Assembly (NCBI RefSeq): GCF_030052815.1
Contig: NC_079510.1
Span: 4,489,614 to 4,553,613 of the forward strand
Direction of reading: 5' to 3'
Origin: Hevea brasiliensis
Lineage: Eukaryota > Streptophyta > Magnoliopsida > Malpighiales > Euphorbiaceae
DNA: 64,000 nt
Shown here piece after piece: positions 1-9,564 of this stretch. Both the position numbers and the translations under genes were made by a program. Below the pieces are notes generated by a model, which ran no database searches, was not told where the DNA came from, and saw only the letters and a list, made by a program, of their open reading frames with translations. Positions within the stretch are counted from its first letter, which is position 1. Every line of letters starts with the position of its first letter.

Positions 1-273
1 ACACCCAATGTGGGAAGAAACCGCTGTCGGAACACTCAATGTGGTGAGAAGCCGAATGAACTTGAGGAAGCAACCGCCAAGGGTCAGCGGAGCATCAGCA
101 ATTTGCTCGGCCAAAATCAGCTTGTCGATTATGCCAGTTGAACAACTCGGGATCGGCACGGTCGAGGTCCGCAACCCAGATCGGTCAATTAACCCAATCC
201 TCTCACCATCATCAGACAAGGTTATGCAATCACCGGGGTCGTAAATTTTCAGTCGAGGAGTAAGGAAGCCCAT
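1..273 (-). CDS. antisense LTR ORF, 5' LTR copy (cut by window edge)
   Basis: A minus-strand frame opens with an ATG at 271-273 and begins MGFLTPRLKIYDPGD. It is the counterpart of 17901-18245 in the 3' LTR and differs from it by a few residues. The stop lies outside the window. A TATA-like box sits about 115 bp upstream on the same strand (389-398), so a transcript is plausible. I do not recognise the product. It may be a first exon or a chance ORF preserved because the two LTRs are young copies. Confidence 0.35.
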   Translation of the reverse strand, partial: MGFLTPRLKIYDPGDCITLSDDGERIGLIDRSGLRTSTVPIPSCSTGIIDKLILAEQIADAPLTLGGCFLKFIRLLTTLSVPTAVSSHIGC

Positions 274-388
274 CGGAAAAGGACCAAAGCCACGGTTATA
301 GCCGGAACTTCCGCCGGAGCAGCTAGAACTGGGAAGTAAGAAGGAAGGGAGGAAAATCAGATGAAGGAAATGTCTCTGTCGTCAGGGG

Positions 389-398
389 TATATATATA
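389..398 (-). promoter_or_regulatory. antisense TATA-like box in LTR
   Basis: The minus strand reads CCTATATATA here, followed on that strand by about 110 bp of C/T-rich leader and the ATG at 273. The same arrangement is kept in the 3' LTR (18360-18369). It points away from the element's coding region. Assignment is by motif and context only. Confidence 0.35.
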
Positions 399-1008
399 GG
401 GGAAAAATGGGCATTTATTGCTGAGCAGAAAATGAAGCAGACGCTTCGGGAATCGAGGTGCAATTAATGCTTTGACCGGACCCAGGCTGATTAAAGGATA
501 ATGGAGATCTGAAGATAGGAGATCAGCATGAGAGATCAGAATAGGAGCGTGTCAAGAAGATCGAGAAGGGGGAGGGATCGGAAGACAAAAAGAATAAGAC
601 AAATCCCAATAACCGCCGTCGAATCGGGTAGAGGTAGTTAAAGCGTGGCGCAGAGATCTCCACCGCACACACGAGAATCGCACACAATCTTGACAAATGC
701 GAGTATGTCATGTGATCCTGTACATCCCAATCCCTACCGTTGATCTCACTTGTAAGGACGAACCCAGAACCATTGGATCAAAAGAGAAGACGACAATACC
801 AGCGTCTTTCGCTCTTAGCCCTCAGATCGTTCCGGACAAGAGGATTCAAGACCGTCAGATTGAAAGAGGAAAAGGACAAATATTCTGAAGAGTGATCTCA
901 GCCATTCATTTTGATTCTCTTTAATTCACGAACACTGATCATGTCCTTCAAATCTTGACCCTCCATCTCCTCAAAATAAATCCCGACCCTTCACGGGAGC
1001 ACGATTCC

Positions 1009-1016
1009 TATAAATA
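1009..1016 (+). promoter_or_regulatory. sense LTR promoter TATA box (5' LTR)
   Basis: TATAAATA occurs in a GC-richer context and is conserved at 18991-18998 in the 3' LTR. It lies upstream of the long leader that runs through the PBS to ORF1, so transcription of the genomic RNA probably starts about 30 bp downstream (R region near 1040). Confidence 0.6.
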
Positions 1017-2011
1017 CTGCATGAAAAAGCTGTGGGGGCGGGCAAAAAAAGAAGAGGCAGTTATTATAGTGGAGGAACTCTGAAACTTCATTCAGCTTGT
1101 TACTCTGCTACTTAGGAGTGTTGATTAAAAGACTTTTGAAACTAGTTTTCTGAAGTGTTTTCTTGAAAAGGATTCTGAATACTGGAACTCTACATTTTCA
1201 GTTTGTTCATTATCTGGTCACACTCTCACTTTCAGCCATTTATCATCTCTGTTTTCATTCCCATTACCCAAGGTCAACTTCCTTCCACTCGGTATCTATC
1301 TTAATCTGATCGCATTTTAGCTAAGCAATCTTTAGTTCACAACGAACATCAGCCCTCAGGCTAATCAGTCCGCTGTTTTATCACTATTCGTCATCCCGTA
1401 GTTATTTCAATAGATTTGGCTCCTCACAGGTAAGAGCTCATATTGCTGTTTTATTAACTGTTTACGTTTACTTTTCGCACTTTCTTTGTTCTTCTTATGC
1501 ATGCGACTTTCTCCAAGTTCATTTTGTACAAAAGAATCCCAAAAAATGTTACTCCCAAATTATCTCTTTAGTGATCAGTCCATTTTATTAATCTTTGTCA
1601 TTTCTGAATGCAAGTTTTCTAACTCCTAGTAGCGTGTAAGTGGTTGGGTAAAACGCAGGTAACTGCAACTTAAGGGTCTCTTTTAAAAGAGAGAACCGGA
1701 ATAACACGTCAGGAAGATAGCCAAACTATTAAGCTGATGTAAACGGCAATTCGGCAAGATATCATAAAGTAGAATAAAACTAAAGTAAACAAAACAGAAT
1801 AGATCGGATATTAATAGGTATTGGTAAAATGACTACATGAAAGGTCGGTAAGTCAAGTCTAGTATCCCCGTTTAGTCGCAAGGTATCCAGAAGCCTTATC
1901 CCCAGTATCTTTGAATGCCAGAATCCTTAGTTTTAGGCTCTTATGACATGTAGCTGAAATTAAAATTCGGGAGGTCGGAAAAGTCCCTTTCTGGCTCCTG
2001 TTAATCTAAAA

Positions 2012-2276
2012 GGGATCGGAGGAGAGTTCTTATCCGGTCTCAACTAAAAATTTTAATAACTATTTAAAAGAGATCGGAGGAGAGTTCTTATCCGGTCTCA
2101 ACTCAAAATTTTAATAAATATCTAAAAGAGATCGGAGGAGGATTCTTATCCGGTTCTCAGCTCAAAATTTTAATAAGTACCTAAAAGAGATCGGAGGAGG
2201 GTTCTTATCCGATCTCCAATCATAATTTTAATAAATAATCTAAAAGAGATCGGAGGAGAGTTCTTATCCGATTCTC
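2012..2276 (+). repeat. five hairpin-forming ~57-bp repeats in LTR leader
   Basis: Five units share GAGATCGG, then a G/A-rich loop with GTTCTTAT, then CCGRTCTC. Left and right arms are complementary in each. The unit at 2187-2216 has a perfect 8-bp stem; the one at 2070-2099 has a single T-G pair; those at 2128-2158 and 2246-2276 have a one-base bulge. Units are separated by A/T-rich spacers. The array lies between the possible splice donor and the PBS and is repeated in the 3' LTR (about 19998-20263). Confidence 0.8.
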
Positions 2277-2695
2277 ACACCAAATCTTAACCTGTACGTA
2301 AAATAATCCCAAAACCAAAAATGATTTGCGACGTCGACTCACTAAGGTTGTCTCATTTACTTATGTATCTGGGTGATCCGAATTTAGTGAAAAATCAAAA
2401 TTTCCTTTTGATAAAAGGACTAACATTTCCATCCGAGCCCTCTTAACTAATTTATGAAGAACGAGAAATTAAGTCTACTTACCCTTATTAAGGGACGAGG
2501 TGGGGTGCCTAACACCTTCCCCACCCGTTTACGGACCCCGAACCTAGAATCTCTGTTTTGAAGTGGTTTCATTTTTTATTTAACTTCTCAAATGGTTTTC
2601 TTTAGTTTCCCTCAAAACTAAGGTGGCGACTCCTCACTCTTTCCCACTTCGGTGAGGGATCGTCCAGGCGACCGCAAAAATCCCTTGCGACAGCT

Positions 2696-2713
2696 TGGCG
2701 ACTCCACTGGGGA
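2696..2713 (+). promoter_or_regulatory. primer binding site, tRNA-Arg type
   Basis: TGGCGACTCCACTGGGGA starts 3 bp after the LTR end. This is the PBS typical of Ogre elements, described as complementary to the 3' end of a tRNA-Arg. It fixes this LTR as the 5' copy and the element as plus-oriented. Confidence 0.85.
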
Positions 2714-3574
2714 TATGATAAAGACTGACTTAACCCCGGTCTAGTGGTCCAAAAGTAGATTTAATTTTGTCAGATCAAATTATAGTTAGATGGGCTCATT
2801 CGGCGATGTTTTATACGTTAATTATTGTTATTGCTGCTAACTATTTTGTTTGTTTTGCCTGTTCTATTTCCTACAGTGCTCTTCATTTCAAAAAAAAAAG
2901 GGAAAAAAGGGAAAAATGGAAAAATAAAATCCCCCTGAATTGGGAAGAGGTAAAGGTGTCCCTTCACACACCGAACACTCACATAATGTCCTCACACACT
3001 TTGGTCCTAACCCGGGCTTTCTTACCCTTTTAGGAAAGTAGGAGGGGGTCATGTAGCGGTACCCGTGGGTTTTACCCCGTTAGTATCCGTGAAGGCTTCT
3101 GCTCAAATTGAAACTCGTTCTATTCACCATGATACCCGTGGAATTTTCCCGACAATATCATGGGGGTAGAATGGGGCTCTCTTTTCTGATGAGGGCAATT
3201 TGGGAACCTGTAGCTTTTAGAAAATTAGATCCTGAGCTAAACTATCACAATAGCTGAAAGCCGTAGTAAACTACCTTATAAGATAAAACTATCTAGATAG
3301 GTAGCGCTCATCCGGTACTAGGAGTCTCCCTACTATAGGACAAAAAGGGGCATACTTACTCTTACCCTGTTCTGCTTTAATTTCCTTTTGTTCATTTTTG
3401 AGGGTAATCTTGAATCCTACTAAAACACCTACACATTTTCCTACTTTGATAAATGTGTACGTGTCGCCCTGTCAACAGTATGATTCAAAATTACCCTAAT
3501 TTATCTTGCTAACGAATTTTCCCGCAGGCATTACCGAACCAAGAATCTGTAAAAGGATAGGCATCATTTTTATC
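2714..3574 (+). other. untranslated leader of element 1
   Basis: No credible gene lies in this stretch. It includes an A-rich run near 2890-2930 and ends with a pyrimidine-rich splice acceptor at 3527. It is the leader between PBS and ORF1. A short open frame at 2767-3033 lacks any recognisable domain and is ignored. Confidence 0.7.
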
Positions 3575-5458
3575 ATGGCATCCTCGAGTCAGTCGGCAGA
3601 AAAGGTTCAGAATGCTAAACTTTGGTCCAAATCAGCCCATAGTCCGGTACCCTCGCAAAATGATGTTTCCAAGGCACATGCTAGCTCACTACCTTCATTA
3701 GATCTGAATAAAATAGAGGTCAGAATGAACGGCCTCGAGGGTCTGTCTAATGGATGGAGGTCGCTTCCCGATCAGGTCAAGGCGCGATTTGAAGAGAAGT
3801 ACGGGAGGATTGCAACCTTAATGCGAGTCAAGGTCCAAATCCCGGCATTAAAGGCCATGCTGTCAGTTTGGAATCCTAAGTACGGGGTATTCTCTTTCAA
3901 TGACATTGATACGGTTCCCACTATGGAAGAATATCAGGCATTACTAGGGATTCCTTACTCATTGCAGAACTGGATCTACCTACACCTCGAACATAGGCAG
4001 ACCTGGAAACGATTAACACATTTGTTGGGTATTCCTTCGGAAGAGGCAAAGTCAAAAGAAACAGTCAAAGGAAACACACATGGGTGGTATTGGACATATC
4101 TCCAGAAATGGTTAGATCAGTACCTCCAAGAGAAACAGTGGGATCAAGCTTCAGTAGCACTCGCCTTGGGAATCTATGGTCTGATTTTGGTCCCGGGACC
4201 ATTAGGAATCATAACTTGCAACGCGGTGGAAGTATTCTGGACAGTAGAAAGGCAGGAGATCAATCCGATACCGGCAATTCTTGCGGAAACCTTGTTAACC
4301 CTAACCTACTGCAGACAACAGAGCAAAGGGTCCATTAAGTGTTGTTCTCAATTGTTATACCTCTGGACTATCAGTCACATGTGTCCTGTGGAGACAAAGG
4401 GATTAACTTGGTACCTTGACCAGCCTCCCATCGAGAGAATGACCCGGTTAGTAATTAGTCTGAAGAATGAACAGCAGTGGTGGGAACGGATTTTGAGTTT
4501 CAATAGCCATAATTACTGTTGGAGGAAGCTGTGGACGTCAGGCCAACCCGTTTTGATCGGTACGGGAGGTAATCAGTCGGTACCCCAAATCGGAGTAACC
4601 GGATACACAAGTTACACTCCGGCATTGGTAATGAGGCAGTTCGGCTCAACACAGTCTGTGATCAACATTGAAGAATACCACCAAGGTCACTTCTACCACG
4701 AGCTCAAGGAAGAGAAAGGGTTGAAAATGGCTCGCAAATCTTGGGAAAACATCACTCTGATGGAGAGATCGCCTAAAGGCCCAAGAGCTTCGGGCAATTA
4801 TCTTAAATGGAGGGCTGACAGGGACCGAGAACACTCAACTACAGAATTTGAGGACAGCAACCCTCGCCAAAGCGTCCTATTAGAAGAAGCTGATGATCGC
4901 CTGGATGACTCACTACAAAAAGCAAACACCGAGAACTCACAACTGCAAGAACAAATAAAACAGTTGGAGGACCAACAGCAGAAACTTAAAAGAAAAGTGA
5001 GAAGACTCAAGGAAGAGGCAAGGGCCGAAAGGATGGGGTTCGAAGAGCAAGAGGTACAGTGGGAAAAGGAAAGAGACTAGGTAAAAGAAGCGAAAGTGCA
5101 GAATAGTAAGCTTCAGGAAAAGATGAAATACCAAGAGGTACTCGTTGAAGAGTATAAGCAAGAAAACAAAAAGAAGAAGCTCGAATTGAAAGGACAGGCA
5201 CAACTCATCAACGATATCTTGAAAGAGTGTACTAAGGAAAGAAAGGAAAAGGAAAAACAAACTGCTCTCTACCAAGAGTTGAAAGAGAATGTGGACCAGT
5301 TGGAAAGAACGATAGCACGGGGAAAACAAGAATTATTACCTGAATCCGAGTACGCTCTGAAAGCATTCGACCCCGCCAAGCAAGAAGAAAGGTTATACGA
5401 GTATCTCAAAAGATGTCATCTTATTATAAAGAACCTTCCAGAGCCTAGGCCGATGTAA
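3575..5458 (+). pseudogene. Ogre/Tat ORF1 (extra ORF before gag), one stop
   Basis: This is the additional ORF that Ogre-type elements carry upstream of gag; its role is unknown. The best start is the ATG at 3575 (MASSSQ), just after the acceptor at 3527. One frame runs to 5458 (about 627 codons) with a single TAG at 5078-5080. Residues about 60-390 form a W-rich globular region (motifs WNPKYGVFSFNDID, PTMEEYQALLGIP) that resembles a plant family often annotated DUF7745; that family name is from memory. From about residue 430 to the end the protein is Lys/Glu/Gln-rich and should form a long coiled coil, which the TAG cuts. No protease, RT or envelope signature is seen. Confidence 0.75.
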
Positions 5459-5887
5459 AGAATATGGTGTACACATTATTCAATCAATGAAATGATTTTT
5501 GGACCATTGTTTAGCAAATTTGTGAATGAATAGTATGACTCCCGTAGGAACTCCCTCGCTAGGGTTATGCGAAAAAATTGAATGCGCTATATGGACAGGT
5601 ATCATAAACGTGCATTCAATCCAGTCATTCGCAGTCAGACTATCGAACGATGCCATGATAAAGTTGATGCGATTATCCTTTTGCAGATTTCAATCTGGCT
5701 CTCAAATGCCACTGTATCCTTCGTCCAGACCAGGACTTTTAGTTTCTTTGCAAAATTCAAATTCATTTAAAATTTTCTTTTCACTCCTCCACAGGAAATC
5801 AATATTGCTTCAAACAAGGCAAGCCTGACCAAGCACACGGTTCAACCCAAGCGAGTGTATTTAACAAGATCTCGAACAAAGAAGATA
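5459..5887 (+). other. ORF1-gag spacer with strong splice acceptor
   Basis: No gene lies here. A pyrimidine tract followed by CCACAG ends at 5794. From 5795 the gag frame is open without interruption into the gag ATG at 5888, while the same frame is closed by a TAA at 5768-5770 just before the acceptor. A GTAAAG donor-like site overlaps the ORF1 stop at 5455. Joining 5454 to 5795 would not keep the gag frame, so an ORF1-gag fusion by that donor is not supported. A spliced gag message is possible. Confidence 0.45.
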
Positions 5888-8800
5888 ATGGAAGATCATG
5901 AACAAGTACAGAACCTACAGGGGCAGGTTTCCGAATTGAAGGATCAGGTCTCAGAACTTATGAGATTAATGAGGGAAATGTCCCAGAGTAAACCCACAGC
6001 AGAGCCTAACTTACCATTACCTCCACCACCACCTACAACAAATGATCCGCACCAAGCTTCGACTTCTTTCACCTTTCAATCACCTATCCCGGACCCGACA
6101 GTCACTGTCAATCCAGTCACCATGAATAATGACCTGCCTTTCTCTTATTACCCGGCTGTCTCAAATGCCGAGCCTCACCCTCCAATCCCTCCAGTTTACT
6201 CCACCCCTCAGCTCCAGGCCGGAGGAGCATATCATGCAGTAGGAGGGGAAAATAAGATAAAAGAAAACAAGAAACTATCTGCTCTAGAAGAGAGACTGAG
6301 AGCAATAGAGGGGCTGAACATGTATGGTTCGGTCGACGTTGCATCACTAAGATTAGTGCCAGTTGTGGTGGTGCCGCCCAAATTCAAGGTCCCCGATTTT
6401 GACAAGTATACTGGGAATTCGGACCCTCGAATCCATTTGGCCACCTACATTGCCAAGATGTCCTCTATGACAGATGATGACAGGCTGTTAATCCACTTCT
6501 TTCACGAGAGCCTCTCTGGAGCAGCCTTGAGGTGGTGTGTTCAGTTGGACAAGAGCAGACTGCGCTCCTGGAAGGATTTAGCTGATGCTTTCCTCAAGCA
6601 GTACAAATTTAACTGCGATGTGGCCCCCACAAGGAGGGATCTTCAAAACCTGGTACAGAGGGACAGGGAAAGCTTCAAGGAGTATGCCCAAAGATGGAGG
6701 GAAAAGGCGGCAGAAGTACACCCTCCGGTGACTGACAATGAGCTGTGCTCTCTGTTCATTGAGACTTTGAAAGCCCCCTACTTCAATTTGATGATTGGGA
6801 ACACTTCCAACAGCTTCTCTGACATTATACAGGCCGGTGAAAGGATAGAGGCCAATCTAAGAATGGGACGATTGTAGGAGTTGGCTGAAAACCCTGCAAA
6901 GAAGACTGCCAGCTTTGGCAAGAAAAAGGAGGGCGAGGTGCATTCTGTCACCCGTCAAAACAATTATTCCCCATCCCCTCAGAATAATTATCGGCCGTAT
7001 CCTCCCCCTCACGGCCAAACAATCGCAAATATCCCACCTCCTTTCCCAAATTATCCACACCCGCGCCCACAATATCCCCCACCTACAAATTTCCAACCAA
7101 GACCACCTCCTCCTCCTGTTCAACCAAGACCACCACAAAACAACCAAAGACCTCCAAGGAACCCGGATCCACCTCTTCCCCTCCCACTCAGTGAAATATA
7201 CCGATACCTAGTCGGTATAAACCAAATTGTACCAGTTCCCCTGGACCCGATCCAGCCGCCATATCCCAGGTGGTATGATGCCACTGCCCGTTGTGAGTAC
7301 CATGGAGGGGCACAAGGGCATTCAATTGATAACTGCGGGGCACTCAGAGGGAGAGTGCACGCTTTAATCCGAAATGGGTGGTTGAAGATCGAGGGAAATG
7401 GTTCCCTCCCTAATGTTACCTCAAACCCACTGCCTAACCATAATGCGGGCAGTGGTGTAAACATGATAGAGCCTGATGGAGAAAGATCAATGCTGGAAGT
7501 AGACAAGCTGGTTCCTTACTTTAAGGAAATTTTTGCTACGGCAATGAGGGAAGGCTACCTTTGCCCTCAAGGAACGAAATCGGAAGAAGGTACAGGGTCT
7601 CCTTACCATGGAGGGGCAGCTGACCATGAGCTGCGGGATTGCAAGACATTCAAACAAGAGGTCCAAAACTTGCTATCCCTCAAGGTTCTGAGATGCCAGA
7701 CAAGGCCAAAGATGGAGGAGGGAGTGAACACCGCTGGATACAGCCAGAATGCTTCTACCTCCAAACCCAGAATCGCCTTCTCACCCCCAGTAACCTCACC
7801 ACCAGTAACGGTTCTCCGAGCCCCATCTCAGCTCCCTATTACCAACACCCATGCCATACCTTGGAATTACAATTTCCAAGTCTTCACCCAAGGAGCATCA
7901 AGCAGCACACCGACTCCTATCCTTGCTTCACCCTCGGCACCTCCTAAGCCATGTTTCACCCCTCATGCACACTTTCAGATGACTTATGCTGGACCTACCA
8001 CCGCTACTCCCCAGAATAATCCTCAACCTGTCCCTACCACAAAATCCCCCTCGCGTGAGCAAGAGGTCGAGTTCATAACTCGAAGTGGGAGGTGTTACGA
8101 AGAAAAAGAAAAGAGAAAGGGGAAAGTAAAGATGGGAGAATCTTTGAAGAATGCCGAAGAGGAGGTGGAGAAGACAAAGGAAGTAGAGCCCCCTGAGCAT
8201 AAAGAAGAAGAGGAACTACTGCTCCAAATAATGAAACAGAGTGAGTATGATGTAGTGGAGCAATTGAGGAAGACACCTGCCCGAATTTCACTGTTATCGC
8301 TGATCTTGAGTTCGGAAGTACACCGACAAGCCTTGCAGAGAATCCTGGATCAGGCCTTTGTGAGCCCCGACATCACACCGGGGCAGTTTGAGAAAATAGT
8401 AGGACAAATACAGGCATCCAGTTTTGTTACTTTATCGGAGGATGAGATAGACCCTGCAGGCTTAGGGCACACTAAAGCTCTGCATGTAACAGTGAAGTGT
8501 AAGGGTTGTATAATAGCCAAGGTACTTATTGATAACGAGTCAGCTCTTAATGTACTGCCTAATACCACCTTGGCCAGGCTGCCGGTAGACCAATCTGATA
8601 TACGTCAGAGTGCTATGGTGGTGAGAGCCTTCGATGGTACGAGGAGAGAAGTGCTGGGAGACATTGACTTGCCAATCCAAGTCGGTGCATGTACTTTCAA
8701 TGTCACGTTTCAGGTGATGAACATTGAGCCAGCCTACACTATGCTATTGGGAAGACCTTGGATCCATTCTGCGAATGCCATTCCTTCAACTTTGCACCAA

Positions 8801-9382
8801 AAGATCAAATATATCACGGACGGCAAGATCATCACAGTGAAAGGAGAGGAGGCCTTACTAGTCACCAAACCACAATCACTCCCCTATGTGGAGGCAGCCG
8901 AGGAGTCATTGGAAAGCTCCTTCCAAGCCCTCGAATTACAAGAAACCATCTCAAGAAGTGAAGGGGCTATGGCTATGGTAGCCAAGGTGATGTTAAAGAA
9001 TGGGTACGAAGAAGGCAAGGGGCTAGGCACTACGTTACAAGGAATTGTTGAACCTATACCGGCTATCCAGAAGGTAGGCCGCTGCGGTTTGGGTTATGAG
9101 GAAGACGCCCTCATGGATGGGCGATTTTGGATGAGAAACAGACTCCGGGATCAGAGGTTCGATCAGAAAATGGGAAAGATGAAGGTAGTCCCAAGAATCA
9201 CAGAAGTCTTCACCAAGACGGTCATTGAAAATCCGGCAGAGGTAGAAGAATCACCCGGTGAACCATCCATTGGTGTCATCCATTCCGATTCCTTGTATGA
9301 AGTTCTAGTTTCACCAATGGCTGAGGGGCAAGAGCTGAACAACTGGACAGCAGAGGACATCCCTGTACTCAATTTCGAGTAA
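5888..9382 (+). pseudogene. gag-protease polyprotein with G-patch (element 1)
   Basis: A single frame runs from the ATG at 5888 (MEDHEQ) with one TAG at 6875-6877. In order: an N-terminal coiled coil, a Pro-rich linker, a retrotransposon gag core (about 6420-6870), a long Pro/Asn-rich stretch, two CxxH-type zinc-binding-like motifs (about 7290-7335 and 7600-7650), an acidic linker, a retropepsin-like domain (about 8480-8800) and a G-patch (about 8970-9110, KNGYEEGKGLG). The protease triad reads Asp-Asn-Glu-Ser at 8531-8542, whereas relatives carry Gly at the third position, so activity is doubtful. The frame ends at a TAA (9380-9382) that overlaps a GT donor and would be removed by splicing of the intron at 9379-9564. 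Confidence 0.88.
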
Positions 9383-9564
9383 AGTACCTTTGGTTATCTA
9401 CACTTGATCACTTTGTCCATGGTGACAAGTGTAATACTGTAAATGGACCTTTTTCTTATAGCAAAAAGTTAATGAATTAATAGCGCATTTTTTTTTTATC
9501 CAATCCTCTATTTCTTTCCTTTTGAATTCCATCTTCATAATACATTCTATTTTTATTCATTCAG
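9379..9564 (+). other. Ogre-type intron between protease and RT
   Basis: The donor GTAAAG begins at 9379 and the acceptor ATTCAG ends at 9564, after a T-rich tract. The length is 186 bp, a multiple of three. Removing it deletes the TAA at 9380-9382 and joins the protease frame to a frame that is open from 9565 through the RT. An intron at this place is a known hallmark of Ogre elements. Both splice sites are canonical GT-AG. Confidence rests on frame logic, not on RNA data. Confidence 0.75.

Larger units (their letters stand above)
1..2692 (+). mobile_element. 5' LTR (right part) of Ogre/Tat-type element 1
   Basis: This stretch repeats positions about 17972-20678 almost base for base, with scattered substitutions and about 14 bp of net indels, so it is the other LTR of the same element. 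The left end lies outside the window. It ends in TTGCGACA just before a primer binding site, which makes it the 5' LTR. It holds the sense promoter, an antisense promoter with a short antisense ORF, a strong splice donor at 1430 and five hairpin-forming repeats (2012-2276). By comparison with the 3' copy the full LTR should be about 5.8 kb, in the size range known for Ogre elements. Confidence 0.93.
1430..3527 (+). other. possible leader intron of element 1
   Basis: A near-perfect plant 5' splice site (CACAG|GTAAGAG) has its GT at 1430-1431 inside the LTR leader. A pyrimidine-rich acceptor ending CCCGCAG at 3527 lies 47 bp before the ATG of ORF1. Splicing between them would remove about 2.1 kb, including the hairpin repeats, the end of the LTR and the PBS, and would place ORF1 near the 5' end of a subgenomic RNA. 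Intron use is known for Ogre elements, but this particular intron is inferred from splice-site motifs only. Confidence 0.35.

Noticed and set aside
2767..3033. 88-codon ORF in the leader of element 1
   Set aside because: It has no domain, lies in the possible leader intron, and includes a simple A-rich run.
5455..5794. Intron fusing ORF1 to gag
   Set aside because: Both sites look usable, but joining them puts gag in the wrong frame and meets a stop soon after, so the fusion is not supported.
6117..6347. Minus-strand open frames over gag, protease and pol of element 1
   Set aside because: They are shadows of well-conserved plus-strand domains and have no domain similarity of their own.
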